Below, piece after piece: positions 1 to 11,900 of a stretch of DNA of 45,022 nucleotides. The notes under the pieces were generated by a model. That model had not been told where the DNA came from and made no database searches. It worked only from the letters and a program-made list of their open reading frames with translations. The translations under genes and the position numbers were made by a program. Positions within the stretch are counted from its first letter, which is position 1. Each line of letters opens with the position of its first letter. The stretch is from Sporothrix humicola (Eukaryota > Ascomycota > Sordariomycetes > Ophiostomatales > Ophiostomataceae), in contig WNYE01000153.1 of NCBI GenBank assembly GCA_021396245.1, positions 1 through 45,022 of the forward strand, read 5' to 3'.

Positions 1-650
1 ATATAACGTTAACTTATAAATTAACCGTATATATAATAATAAAAATAAAAATAACGTTTATAACGTAAAAGTTAAAAATACCGTAAATATTAATAACGTT
101 AACGAAAATAAAAATTATAAACGGTATATTAATAATTTAATTATTAACGGTTTCGAAAATATAAATAAAAACAATAAATATTAAAAACTAATTAAAAAAA
201 AAATAAAAATACTTAACGCGTTAATAATAATACAATTACGTTTATTAAAAAATTATAATAAACCGTTAAAAGCCACGGCGGTATAACTCTCCGAACGGGG
301 GCGTAAACTGTTAACTAACGTAAAACTATCCGTCGTTAACGGTCGTATACGTTTCGTAGGCACCGAGAGGGAGAGTAACAGTATAACCGTGCCCCGAGGC
401 CGCGCGGTTACGTGTTACGGCCGGGGGGCGGCGGCAAGTATAACGGTAACCGAGAAGTTAATATTAAAAATAAATAAACAAATAAATATAAATGGAGGTT
501 AAAAGGATTCGAAAAAGAGAGCCGAAAGTTTTTTAAATATTTATATAATTTAAGAAATAAAGTGGTAATATTCGGGTTATTATTTTTATGTTTATATTAT
601 TGCACAAATTGGAAACGACGTATAACTCAAGACGGAGAATATATGAAAGC
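1..650. repeat. RIP-degraded repeat (probable transposon remnant), cut by window edge
   Basis: The first ~480 bases are extremely A+T-rich with TpA everywhere. I count only 7 CpA and 3 TpG, against about 39 CpG. CpA/TpG depletion with TpA gain and retained CpG is the mark of repeat-induced point mutation, which fungi apply to duplicated DNA. A GC-richer island at 270-460 keeps more of the original bases. No open reading frame survives. The signal fades between about 600 and 700, where ordinary sequence begins. The underlying element type cannot be told, and its left end lies outside the window. Confidence 0.8.
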
Positions 651-3140
651 AGTGAGATTAATTTATAATTACGCGATGTCGGGTATTATTTTCAATTCCC
701 GAAAGGATACCAGAGTCTGGAATGGCCGGCATTAAATGGCTGCGGAAGCAGCCGAGCATTTTGATCTATTTATAACATCTTGCGCCGTACTTTCATACCG
801 CAGAGCCGCCGACGTCATTGTCTTGTCACTAAGCGAGTGACATCTATTTCGTGGGTTGGTTTGAAACACGCGTAAAAGCAAGTGCTTCTTTCGTTTATGA
901 AGCTGATCTACTGTGAGGTCCGTACTTTGCAAGAGTACTCGTATTTTGTGTTCCGTTGTTGCTGGGATGAACTGATGGATTACTGCTGCCAAGGCTGGGC
1001 GTCCATCCCAAGACTCTTGATCTGGGGGATTAAGCTTTCGATCTTCATACTATTTACTGGCATCTCTTGACCTTGCATGCATTTGTTTGGAAACTTGATT
1101 GAAACCAACGTTGTTTTTCGGTCAAAGGTCGAGACTGTGTTGGTATTCCTTTGACCTCGGCTTCAGGCCGTCATGTTCAGGTCTTCTTTTACAAACCAAT
1201 GATGACGGCACCTCCTCTTTTCTTGTCTCGTAAACGCAGGTGAGATGATCTCTCCTTTTCCATCCTATTTTCATAGCCACACGGCCCAGACCCAAGCCGA
1301 ATAATGCGAGTCTGTTGGTAATCGTGTGCGACGAATAGACAGGCCTCCACCACCCATTGTCTCATTGTCTTTTCTCATGCTCCCCAGATCTCCCATTGCA
1401 AAATGCCAGGATGTCATACGGCAAAGACAAGGTCGCAGCACAACGTATCATGGAAAACGGAAAATAGAAAACAGCAGTGACTGGTCCAGAGCGCGAGTTG
1501 TGTTCAAGCGCGGGCCTGGCGCTGCATGAAACGCAGGTGCAGGGCGCATGGTTTCAGACCATCCGGGCCTGGCCAGTCGCAGATTTTTTTTTCAAGCCAG
1601 AAGAAAAAAGGAGGAGAAAACAACAGTCGGTCCTGCTCTCTTCCTTCCCATTCTCTCTTTCCTTCTCAGACTCTCACACTTCCTTCCTTTTCTTCCTTTT
1701 CTTTCTTTTCTTTCACCCTTTTCTAGCACTAGACACGAATACGGAAGGAGGCCTGCAACTGCAGCTCCTGCCTCATCCGTTCAGTGCAACAATTGCGCTG
1801 CCAGCACACAGGGCATACGTAAGCCCATTGCCGCTCCGGGCTGCGATTTGTGCGCTTTCAGGGTCAGCTTACATCGTAAAAAGTATGTCGAAAAAGACTG
1901 TTCAGCATCCTTTCTTTTGTCGACACCGTTAGTAGAATACGAGAGAGGAACACAGTCGCATCCAACCATGCGCTTTGTGTGTCCGTGTGCGTGGAAAAGG
2001 GTCCTTCGAGCCACCGGATTGGGATATTGTTGGTCGCTCTTTCCCTGAAGCATACGTATCCACAGTGTCTGCACTGGGCCCGACGCAGCCGCGGAGCTGC
2101 CATATCTGTCGCACGCACTGTGGCATTTCGAGGTTGCCCCATGCGCTAGCTAAACGCCTGGTCATGGTCCAGATGGGCAGGACCGCGAGATCGTGAAGCA
2201 GGCTCTGGCAGAGATTTGGTGTGTCCAAGAGCTAGTTTTCTAAAGTGTGGCCCATTGTATTGTACAATAGGAAAAACAAGATAAAAAGAAGAAAAACAGT
2301 GAGAAAATGGGACTAGAAGGGATCTATTGATGTGCAGGTTGGGCGGATTCGTCATTGCGCCTCCCAGGCATCACTCGCTCTGTCCTTCTCGATCCTCGGC
2401 TCCTGGACGCATTGAGAAAGTTTGTTCTACTTGTGCTCCGCTCAGGAAGGAGCAGTCTCTTCAGCTGGTGCCGCCTTCCTTTGAGCCTCCTTTTTCCCTT
2501 TCTACTTCGTATTTGCGCCTTCCTAGGTCTGCCGTATCCTGCCTCTGATACGAAGTATTGCTGTTGTTATTGCCTCAAATACTCTTCGCCTGTTCGTTCC
2601 TCTTTTACGATAGTTACAGCCCTAAAGGCCAAGCTGTCCGTCGTAAATTACAGGTGCCACGAGACTAGCCGCAGTGGAGCTGCAGGGCCTGCAACTCCCT
2701 GTTCGGGAATCTCCTTTAGGGCCAGGCTTGGCGTTTTTTAGAGGTCAAGACTTGGCGCCAGACAACCCATTCCGCTAAGCAAAAGCTTCGCCTGTCTGTT
2801 TGGTCTTTGGGTCTGTTTCTTTCTTTCATCTCGTCGTGTTAGCTCTTTTTCTTTCATCCTTTCCCTCACTTCTGTCGTGTTGGCGTTTCTTTGTTCTTGA
2901 CTCACTAGTAGCTTGAGCTGCTCTCCCTTTATTTCTCCTCTACCCTCTCCGCACACTTTCCTCTCTTCTTCTCCGGTTTCTCTCTCCTTCTTCCTCTTTT
3001 TTCTTTCCTTTCTCTTTTTCTTTTTTCCCTCCTTATCCCCTCCTTCATATTCCCCCCAAACTTCCACATCTTTTCTCCTCGCAGACGTTTCTCCTACCTC
3101 CGACGACGCCTCTTATTCTCGTCTTCCTCTCTCTCCCAGA
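651..3140. other. gene-free stretch; right end is the pyrimidine-rich leader of the protease gene
   Basis: I find no convincing gene. Open frames around 1326-2741 overlap each other in several frames and translate into low-complexity Ser/Phe/Leu-rich text caused by CT tracts. From about 2905 to 3140 the plus strand is almost entirely C and T. Such tracts are common in fungal core promoters and 5' leaders, and this one abuts the start codon at 3141. Methionine-less upstream frame extension of the protease (from 2913) falls entirely in this tract and is unlikely to be translated. Confidence 0.6.
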
Positions 3141-4785
3141 ATGAAGACCACTTCAGTTGCCGCCGGTGCCATATTGGCCTCGGCCGCCAACGCCGCTTTG
3201 CCCGAAGGCGTCGTTCAGTTTGACGTCGGTAGACGCTCCGCACACCCCCGGTTGACTCGCCGTGCAACCGCCAACACAGACTCGACGACTATCGACAACA
3301 ATGTGTCCGAGGGCGGCTACTTTGTCACCTGCAAAATCGGCACGCCGGAACAGACGCTGACCCTACAGCTTGATACGGGCAGCAGTGATATTTGGGTTCC
3401 CTCGAGCAGTGCCAGTGTCTGCACGGCATCCCGGACGAGTGACGGCTGCAATCTTGGTTCATGTGAGTGTGATCTCTGGCTTTGGTGGCTTTTGTTAAAA
3501 CAAAAGGCTCTTCTTATTAACAAAACAGTCAACTCCGACGACTCTTCGACATTCGAGATTGTCGGGCAGGACGAGTTTAGCATTTCGTACGTCGACGGCA
3601 GCCACTCGGACGGCAGCTATTTCACAGACACGTTTACGATCGGCGGCAGCACAGTCACAAACATGACCATGGGTCTCGGCGAGAGCACCGATATCAACTT
3701 TGGCCTGGTGGGCATTGGCTACAAGACCGACGAAGCGATTGTGTCGACAGAGGAAAAGCTGTCGGCAGCATACAACAACCTGCCGATCGTCATGGTCCAG
3801 GAGGGCGTCACGAAGACCGTTGCCTACAGTCTGTGGCTGAACGATCTTGGTACGTACATACTGCCCCAAGGGCAATTCCCTTAAAAATCACTAACAATTC
3901 CGTCCAGACGCCAGTACTGGCAACCTTCTCTTCGGCGGTATCGACACCGACAAGTACACCGGCGACCTGACCAAGGTCAAAGTTTACAAGGACGCCAACA
4001 CCGGCACTTTCACATCGTTTATTGTGGCCCTCACCTCCCTCAAGGCCGTCAGCTCCAGCGGCACCGACACCCTGACGTCGACCTCGTTCCCCGTCCCTGT
4101 TGTTCTGGACTCGGGCACCACCCTGTCCTATCTTCCCCAGGACCTTGCCGAGGAGATCTGGAAGGAGACGGGCGCTGTGTACAACGCAGAGGTCGGCATT
4201 GCTGTGGTCCCGTGCAGCATGGCTTCGAGCGGCGGCCGCTTTACCTTTGGCTTCGGTGGTCCCAACGGCGCGACCATCGATGTCGGCATGGACGAGCTTG
4301 TGCTGGATCTGTTTTCCGGTGGCGGCGCCACCTTCTCTTCCGGCCAGTACAAGGGCCAGTCGGCCTGCGAGTTCGGCATCCAGAACTCAACCAGCCAGCC
4401 CTACCTGCTGGGCGACACCTTTTTGCGCTCCGCCTACGTCGTGTACGACCTTGTCAACAACGAGATCGCCCTCGGCCAGACCGACTTCAACGCGACCGGC
4501 TCCAACATTGTTGCTTTTTCCAGCTCCGGCGCCCCGATCCCGTCGGCTACGGCAGCACCCAGCCAGGACCAGGTGACGGTGACCCCGGCGTACACTACGC
4601 CAGCGTTTGTAGCCTCGGCCGGCTTTGCTTCGACAGCAACGGCTTCTTCCGGTAGCTCCTCCGGCAGCAGCGGGAGCGGTGGTTCCAAGAACGCGGCGGG
4701 CGCCAATGCTGTGCCAATGGACCTCCTCCGCGTTGGGTTTATCAGCACGGCCCTGTTCCTTGCCGGTGGCCTGCTCATCTTATGA
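3141..4785 (+). CDS. GPI-anchored aspartic endopeptidase (yapsin-like, pepsin family A1)
   Basis: Three exons, 3141-3462, 3529-3849 and 3908-4785, encode 506 residues. Introns of 66 and 58 bp have GTGAGT and GTACGT donors; the second has a CTAAC branch point. The start at 3141 gives a signal peptide (MKTTSVAAGAILASAANA). A propeptide ends near a dibasic LTRR site suited to Kex2. Both catalytic motifs are present: DTGSSDIW at Asp78 and LDSGTTLSYLP at Asp282. The C-terminal region is a Ser/Gly/Thr linker, then a small-residue omega region (NAAGAN) and a hydrophobic tail ending GGLLIL, a GPI-attachment signal. The family sits at the plasma membrane or cell wall and processes surface proteins. 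The N-terminal exon must splice to give GSFNSDDSSTF, a normal pepsin-fold segment. Function is secure at family level; which yapsin paralogue is unknown. Confidence 0.93.
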
Positions 4786-5579
4786 GAAATATGGTGTGCT
4801 GCAGGGCTGCTTGTCAGTTGGACGAGTCCTGTAAAAGGCTATGCCAGCAAGTGTGATACCCCGAAAAGGCGATGCTGCGCAAATCTAATGCATTGTATAA
4901 AACGCTAAAACCTTTTGTTCATATAAAAACGATCTATTTTGCCATTTACGCTCATTTTTGAACTTGTTTGCTCTTGTTGCTGGCTCTTGGTTCTTTTGCG
5001 GATTTTAGATTTTATGGGATTTTTGATAGATTATGAACTCAATATCAAGGTAAATACAACTTATGGCCAGGAGACACAGAAAGTGACCTTAAAGAAAACA
5101 CCGCTACTTGTCATACGAGCATTCAACTGTGAGAGCATTGAAAAAGCTTTATACAATTGGGCGTATCTGATTGGACAGCGCGTGTAATGCGCCGCCAAAT
5201 GTACCTTGCACTAGATATTTGGTGTGAGGGTACCTGGAGCTAGACCGCCATTGGGCTTGGCCGCTCTTTTTTTTTCGTCGCGGCGCGGCAGAAAAAAAGC
5301 GAACCCGAAAAGAGAAAAAAAAAAGGACAGAAACATCGAATCGTCTTACCTTCGCCTCCGTCCTGGTCCCCTCTCCTCACAGCCGTGCCGGTCGCCTTTC
5401 TTGAATTCCCCACACCTACGACGACGGCAATGGTGGCAGCCCTGTCTCCACTCTCTTTTTAGTTTTTCTTTTCTTCCGTTCTCTTTCCTGCATCGAGAGC
5501 GTCCCTTCTTTCGGTCGTCTCCCTGTTTCTACCCCCACCGCGACCTCGTCGACAACCTCCCCTTCTCCTCCTCGACGAG
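4786..5579. promoter_or_regulatory. intergenic: protease 3' flank and MEF1 promoter/leader
   Basis: No gene seen. The first half is A+T-rich, as expected of a 3' UTR and downstream region. From about 5260 there are T and A homopolymer blocks around a short GC-rich segment, followed by a C/T-rich leader (5340-5579) directly before the MEF1 start codon. Confidence 0.55.
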
Positions 5580-8317
5580 ATGCAAAAGACGCGCAAGGCC
5601 GTTTCCCTGCTACGGGCCGCCAATGGCGCCGCAGCCTCAACAGCCGGCTCGTCGGTTTCCTCCTCGTCGCCATCTTTTATCTCGAACTCGTCCGCGACCC
5701 GGTCCTATGCCACAGCCTGCACCCGCAGCTCGCGGACAGTGACCTATAGACGCCCCACCACATCACAAGCCAACGGCTCCTCCAAGCAACGGCAATGGTT
5801 CAGCAACAGCGCGAACCTGCGGGCCCTCACTGCGGCACAAGCTGCGTATGTTGAGTCTCCTCCGATAGAATACCTATTCCAGCACCGACCCGCCATCGCT
5901 GACATTTATTTCTCTCCAGACTCAAGGCTGCGCAGGACGCCGCCGCAAACATGACGGCCGAGACGGTGGCCAAGAACATGAGCCCCGAAGAGGCCAAGCG
6001 GTTGGCCAGTGTCCGGAACATTGGTATTGCTGTATGTGGAGATTGACCTATATTCGAGACGGCCGAGAACACATGGATAAACATATGGGGGGGAAAACAT
6101 ACTGACGATTGATGGCGACCTACAGGCCCACATTGACAGTGGAAAGACGACAGTCACGGAGCGTGTCCTGTTCTACACGGGCCGTATCGCCTCGATCCAC
6201 GAAGTGCGCGGCCGCGACTCGGTCGGCGCCAAGATGGACTCGATGGAGCTGGAGCGTGAGCGCGGTATCACCATCCAGTCGGCTGCGACCTTTTGCGACT
6301 GGGTCAAGAAGAAGACCGACGGCTCCGGCGAGGACGAGACCTACCACATCAACCTGATTGACACTCCAGGCCATATTGATTTCACCATCGAGGTCGAGCG
6401 CGCGCTGCGTGTGCTGGATGGCGCCGTCATGATCCTGTGCGCCGTCAGTGGCGTGCAGAGTCAGACGATCACCGTCGATCGCCAGATGAAGCGCTACAAC
6501 GTGCCGCGTCTCAGTTTCGTCAACAAGATGGACCGCATGGGCGCCAACCCGTGGAAGGCCGTCGAGGGCATCAACAAGAAGCTCAAGATTGCCGCTGCCG
6601 CCATCCAGGTGCCCATTGGCACCGAAAAGGACTTTGAGGGTGTCGTCGATCTCGTCACCATGCGTGCCATCCGCAACAGTGGCCAACGCGGTGTGACCAT
6701 CAAGACCACCGACGAGATCCCCGAGGAGCTGGTCGAGATCTGCCAGGAGAAGCGCCAGGAGCTGATTGAGAAGCTGGCTGACGTCGACGACGAGATGGCC
6801 GAGCTGTTCCTCGAGGAGACGGAGCCGACGCCCGCGCAGATCAAGGCCGCCATTCGCCGCGCCACCATCAGCCTCAAGTTCACGCCCGTCCTCATGGGCA
6901 CGGCCCTCGGCGACAAGGCTGTGCAGCCCATGCTCGATGCTGTCTGTGACTACCTGCCGAACCCGGGTGAGGTGCAGAACCTTGCGCTGGATCGTTCGCA
7001 GGACGAGAAGCCGGTTTCGCTGATTCCGTACAACTCGCTGCCGTTCGTCGGCCTGGCCTTCAAGCTCGAGGAGAACCCCTACGGCCAGCTGACGTACATT
7101 CGTGTGTACCAGGGCACACTCAAAAAGGGCACGCATCTGTTCAACTCGCGCACGGGCCGCAAGGTCCGCATCCCGCGTATTGTGCGCATGCACTCCAACG
7201 AGATGGAGGATGTCGGCGAGATTGGTGCCGGTGAGATTTGCGCTGTGTTCGGTGTCGAGTGCGCGTCCGGCGACACCTTCACTGACGGTCAGATGCCGTA
7301 CACCATGACCTCCATGTTCGTTCCCGATGCCGTCATGTCGCTGTCGATCCATCCCAAGCGCTCGAGCGATGCCGACGCTTTCTCCAAGGCCATGAACCGT
7401 TTCCAGCGCGAGGACCCTACTTTCCGCATGCACGTCGACGAGGAGTCGGAGCAGACCATTATCTCGGGCATGGGTGAGCTGCACCTCGAGATCTATGTCG
7501 AGCGTCTGCGCCGTGAGTACCGTGTCGACTGCGAGGTCGGCAAGCCCCGTGTCGCGTACCGTGAGACGATTTCGCGCAAGGCCGAGTTCGACTACCTGTT
7601 CAAGCGCCAGTCTGGCGGCCCTGGTGACTATGCCCGTGTCGTCGGCTGGATCGAGCCCAACCCCCACGACCCCGTGGAGAACCTGTTCGAGCAGCGTGTC
7701 GTGGGTGGCAGCATTCCCGACAAGTATCTGTCGGCTGTTGGCAAGGGTTTCGAGGTTTCGTGCCAAAAGGGCCCCCAGGTCGGCCACAAGGTCATTGGCA
7801 CCTCGATGGTCATCGTCGATGGTGCCACGCACGTCACGGATTCGTCCGACCACGCTTTCAATCTGGCGGCGCAGTTTGCGTTCCGTTCCGTCTTCAAGGA
7901 TGCTGGCGGCCAGATTCTCGAGCCGCTGATGCGCACGACCATCACGGCGCCGGGTGAGTTCCAGGGCAACATTCTGATGCTGATCAACAAGCGTGGCACG
8001 GTCATTGATACGGAGATTGGCGCCGACGACTTCACGCTGATTGCCGACTGTTCGTTGAATGCCATGTTTGGTTTCAGTACAGATCTTCGTGCGGCGACGC
8101 AGGGCAAGGGCGAGTTCTCGATGGAGTTCTCGCACTATGCGCCGGCGCCCCCCCACTTGCAGTATGTACTCCCCCACCCCCTTTTACATGTCCCTTTTCC
8201 CTCCTGCCGTTTATCGCTCTTGCCGTATTTTGGATATGATTGTTTACTAACGCCCGCTTTAGGAAGGAGCTTATGGCTGAACACGAAAAGGAGCTTGAGG
8301 CGAAGCGGAACAAATAG
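5580..8317 (+). CDS. MEF1: mitochondrial translation elongation factor G (EF-G1)
   Basis: Four exons, 5580-5845, 5920-6031, 6126-8161 and 8263-8317, encode 822 residues; introns are 74, 94 and 101 bp with GTATGT donors. Residues 1 to about 90 are rich in Ser, Ala and Arg and poor in acids, as in a mitochondrial presequence. The GTPase motifs follow in order: AHIDSGKT (127-134, spanning from the second splice junction), RGIT (172), DTPGH (205) and NKMD (259). Downstream come the EF-G domains II-V, including the PRVAYRETISRKAEFDY segment and the terminal domain. The last short exon gives the basic tail KELMAEHEKELEAKRNK. EF-G1 catalyses GTP-driven translocation on the mitochondrial ribosome. 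Length and the long presequence fit fungal Mef1; the paralogue Mef2 (ribosome recycling) is less likely given the overall EF-G1 match. Confidence 0.95.
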
Positions 8318-8969
8318 ACATGTAGAACGACTTTTATGTATATACGTTATATCTCCCCTACTTATCATAGAAAAGCATTTGTTATTTTGGACTTTGAGTC
8401 TGTTCCTGAGGGTCCACGTTTTGCCTTTGCCACGAACACAAGGCGTGATATCCAGTATGTCGTGACCTGGCCGATGAAGCTCTTGCCGAAAGAGAGCACC
8501 ATCACGTTGCAATGTCCCAAAAGGGAAGTCGATGTGACGAAACCCCTAGCCTGGAAAGAGCCGGAACACTGATGTGATACTCTGGGAAGGTGCAACCAGG
8601 TGTAAGTTCTCATTGATATGCAATATGTGACAGTCTGTTGCTAGCGACCCATTACTGATGATGACCACAACCCATCGTGCAACATAGGACGATGGACGGG
8701 AGTTGTTTGAAAAAAAAAAAAAAGTTGTCATAACATTAAAAGAAATATTCCTGATACAATAAAAAAGTACATGAGACCTGGATCCAAAATCGCTCTAGTA
8801 AACCCAAAACCTAAACCTGATATCAATATCCAGATGCAAAAACCCCAAAATTTAAAATCAAAAACAAAAGAAACCATTCACTTTTTCCTCCTTTCATCAA
8901 TATCCGTTTTCACTTCCTGCCTGTATCTTTTTTTCTTTTTTCTTTTTTAATTCTTCACACCATTCAACC
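8318..8969. other. convergent 3' flanks of MEF1 and the C2H2 gene
   Basis: No gene seen. The stretch lies tail-to-tail between the two genes, has A and T homopolymers (8710-8760, 8930-8950), and would hold both 3' UTRs. Confidence 0.6.
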
Positions 8970-11900
8970 CTATTGTTGAGGGTATGTCTGGAAGTATGGC
9001 CCTTGTGATGAGGGCGTTGAAGACGAAGAAAGCATGTCTGTGGAGATGCGGCTGATGGCATCAAAGTGGACCTGGGCGGCCTGCAGCTGGGCCAGCATGT
9101 CCGGGTCGTCGGGCTGCGAAAAGTTCATGACGACAGTGGACAGCGCCTCCTTGTGCCGCCGCCACTCGGCCTTGTTCTTGTCCATGGCCAGCTTGTGGGC
9201 GGCCTCGATGGCAGCGAGCTCTTGTGCGCGGCGACGGTTCTCGGCCTCGGCGCTGCTAGTGGAGCTGGCCTTGGACGATGCCGACGACTTGCGCGACGAG
9301 GAAGAAGAGGAGGAGGAGGCAGTACCAGCGGCAGCGGCATCCTTCTTGCGCTTGCGGCCCTTGCTCACGGCCTGGCTGCTGCTGACAGCCATTGGCGCGG
9401 ACGAAGCATCGACAGCGGCGGCAGAGGCAGCGGCCATGCGCTCCAGCTGCGAGCCGTCGTCGTGGTGGACGCGGCGCATGTGGTCCTTGAGGTTCCACTG
9501 GCGCGGGAAGCCGTAGCCAGGGTGGGCACGGTCGCACTCAGGGTGCGGACACAGGTATGGCTTGTCGCCGTGGCCGTGCATGGCGTGGGCCTCGCGCTCG
9601 TGGCGCAGAAGGCACGCTGTGGACGAGAAGCGGGCGTTCTCGCAGGACACGTTCTTGCAGCGGTACGGCTTCAGGTGTGAGTCGACAAATTTGCTGTGCG
9701 TGGGGATACGTATTAGTCTCGGGAGGTGGAAAAGGGGCGGAATTGGGAAATCATATCGCTGGGGTGTAGATGTGGGTGGGAACATACTCATAGTTGCACT
9801 TGAGCTTCTCGGGCTTGTGGTTGCAGCTCTCCTCGCCCTCCCACGGGCAGTGGTAGAGTCCATCAGGCTGGCACGTGGCCGACTTGTACAGCGGGTGGTC
9901 GCGGGCTGACTCGCCCTCGCTCTGGCGGCGGCTGCCACTGCTTGTGCTGATGTCATCGCTGCTGCTGCTGCTGCGGCTCACGCCAGTGCTTGTGCGCTTC
10001 TGGCCGGCAGTGGCTGCCTCGACCTGAGCAACAAACGACAGAGATGCAGACGAGTCGTGGCTCTCGGCCGGCGATGGGGCAATGGGCAGCGACCAGGTGT
10101 CCTCGCCCCGGTCTGGGGACGAGCGGCGGGAGCTCGACGAGCCCCAGGTCTGGGGGGAAATGGGGGTGGGGCTGGCCTCAAAGACCATGTTGTCCATGCC
10201 GTTCAGGCTCTCCAGGTCAAATCCGTCCAGGTTCATCTGTGTGCAGGTGGGGTCGACGTGCTGCTGCTGCCGGTTGTGAAGAGCGTGGCCAAGGCCGGTG
10301 GCCAGGTCCGTGCTGTAGGGGAGAGTACCTTCAGTTGCGCCGTAAGCGGCCGAGCCAAGACCCTGGCCGTACAGCGCAAGGTACTGGTCGGGGCTCATGG
10401 TGCCAACGGCGGTCGCCGCGGCGTTGTTGTTGTAGTAAGCCTGGAGAGCTGCTGGGGAGTAGGCAGCGTTGGTCATGTCGTAGACCGCCGTGGCAGACGG
10501 AGTGGCGCCGTACAGAGATGCAGACAGGCTTGTCTGGAGGCGCGGCCGGCTCTTGTGCGACGAGGCACGGATAGTGCGCGACTTGAAGCTGCCGGCCGAG
10601 CTCTTGGAAATGCTCCGGCGCATAGCGACCGAAGTAGCAGCGGGCCCCAGTGCCGCCCATTTGGACTCTGGGCGCGGCGTCTGGGTCTGTTGTGCCTGCT
10701 GCAGTGTCTGTGCCTGTGTCTGTGTCTGTGTCTCCAGACCATCCAGATGCTGGTAAGACGCGTACTCGTCCGAATCCTGGGCAAGGTCTCCCTGTTCAGA
10801 GAAGTCGGAGAAGTTCTGTGTTCCTTCGACGGTGGCCTCCCATTGGCCACCGTGCATGCTCGCCGCTGTGCCCGGCTGGGCCCCCAGGTAGAGCATTCCG
10901 GAAGAAGAGAAATTGCTGCAGTCGCTTTAAAAACAAAAAGAAATAAAAGTCAGTGTGCTGTTTAACCACTTTTGTCGTCCGGTCATTTTGAGGGTGTTTT
11001 TTTGTTTGTTTTTTCACTGGTGTTTGTCATGCGGAAGAGAGAAGAAAATGGTCTCTTGGTCCCTTGTCTGGTCTCGCACAACTTGTGGAGAGTGACGAAA
11101 CACTGAAATGAAAGAAGAAAAACAAAAACGGAGAACAAAAGAGAGCTGAGGAGAGACAAAGGAAAACATTGTAGAAGGGAAAAAAGCAAACAAAACCGAG
11201 GAGAAAACAGTGGTGCAGTTAGAAGAAAGAGAAAATAACACCAGGAGCATCATGAAAGGACAACTTTGTTTCTGCAAGAGCTCAAGTTAGTAAGTGGGTG
11301 TCGAATAGCATGGATTATAGCGCTTTTGCGCAGAAGGGGAGATGGAAAACCAACCAGTCTTGATGTGATCCCGGGAGCAGACACACTGCCAGAGGCGCGT
11401 CCTGCCATCGACGGGCCTCCGACAATGGGTCTGCAAAGTGTGATCCATATCCAATGTCCATAGGTCTGAGTCGTGATTCATATTTTCGGGTCGGAAATGG
11501 TCGAAGTCGTAGATAGTAGTGTTTGTCGATGTCCATGTTGAGATTGCAATGCCACGCACGTCGTCCATTGTGCCAAGAGGCAGATACAACACAACAGCCA
11601 TTCCATGTGCCAACCAACACTCCTATGTGATGACAATGAGAAGAGGAAGAAGACATGCATTGTTGTCGAAAGATTGTCGAAGAAAGGGGGGGGCCAGAAC
11701 GGGAAAGAATCAAGAGGGAAGCCACGTCCAAGACCCCTATTCAGGGCAAACATCATGTGATGTCTCACGTGATGCGATCGCCCAAACCGTAGATATGCTA
11801 ACAAATTCTCACCACTTCAGCACAACGTTCTTATATAACGAAGAAGCTCATTGGCTGGGTCTGAAGAGTGAGAAGCAGTCATCATGTCAAGAGAGCATTC

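Noticed and set aside
1477..2048. Overlapping plus-strand frames of 151 and 166 codons near the left end
   Set aside because: Two frames overlap in a CT-rich tract and translate to Ser/Phe/Leu-rich low complexity, the expected product of pyrimidine-rich non-coding DNA.
6120..8177. 685-codon open frame on the minus strand opposite MEF1
   Set aside because: It lies wholly antisense to a well-supported conserved gene. Strong codon bias in GC-rich genes commonly keeps the opposite strand free of stops, and the translation shows no domain.
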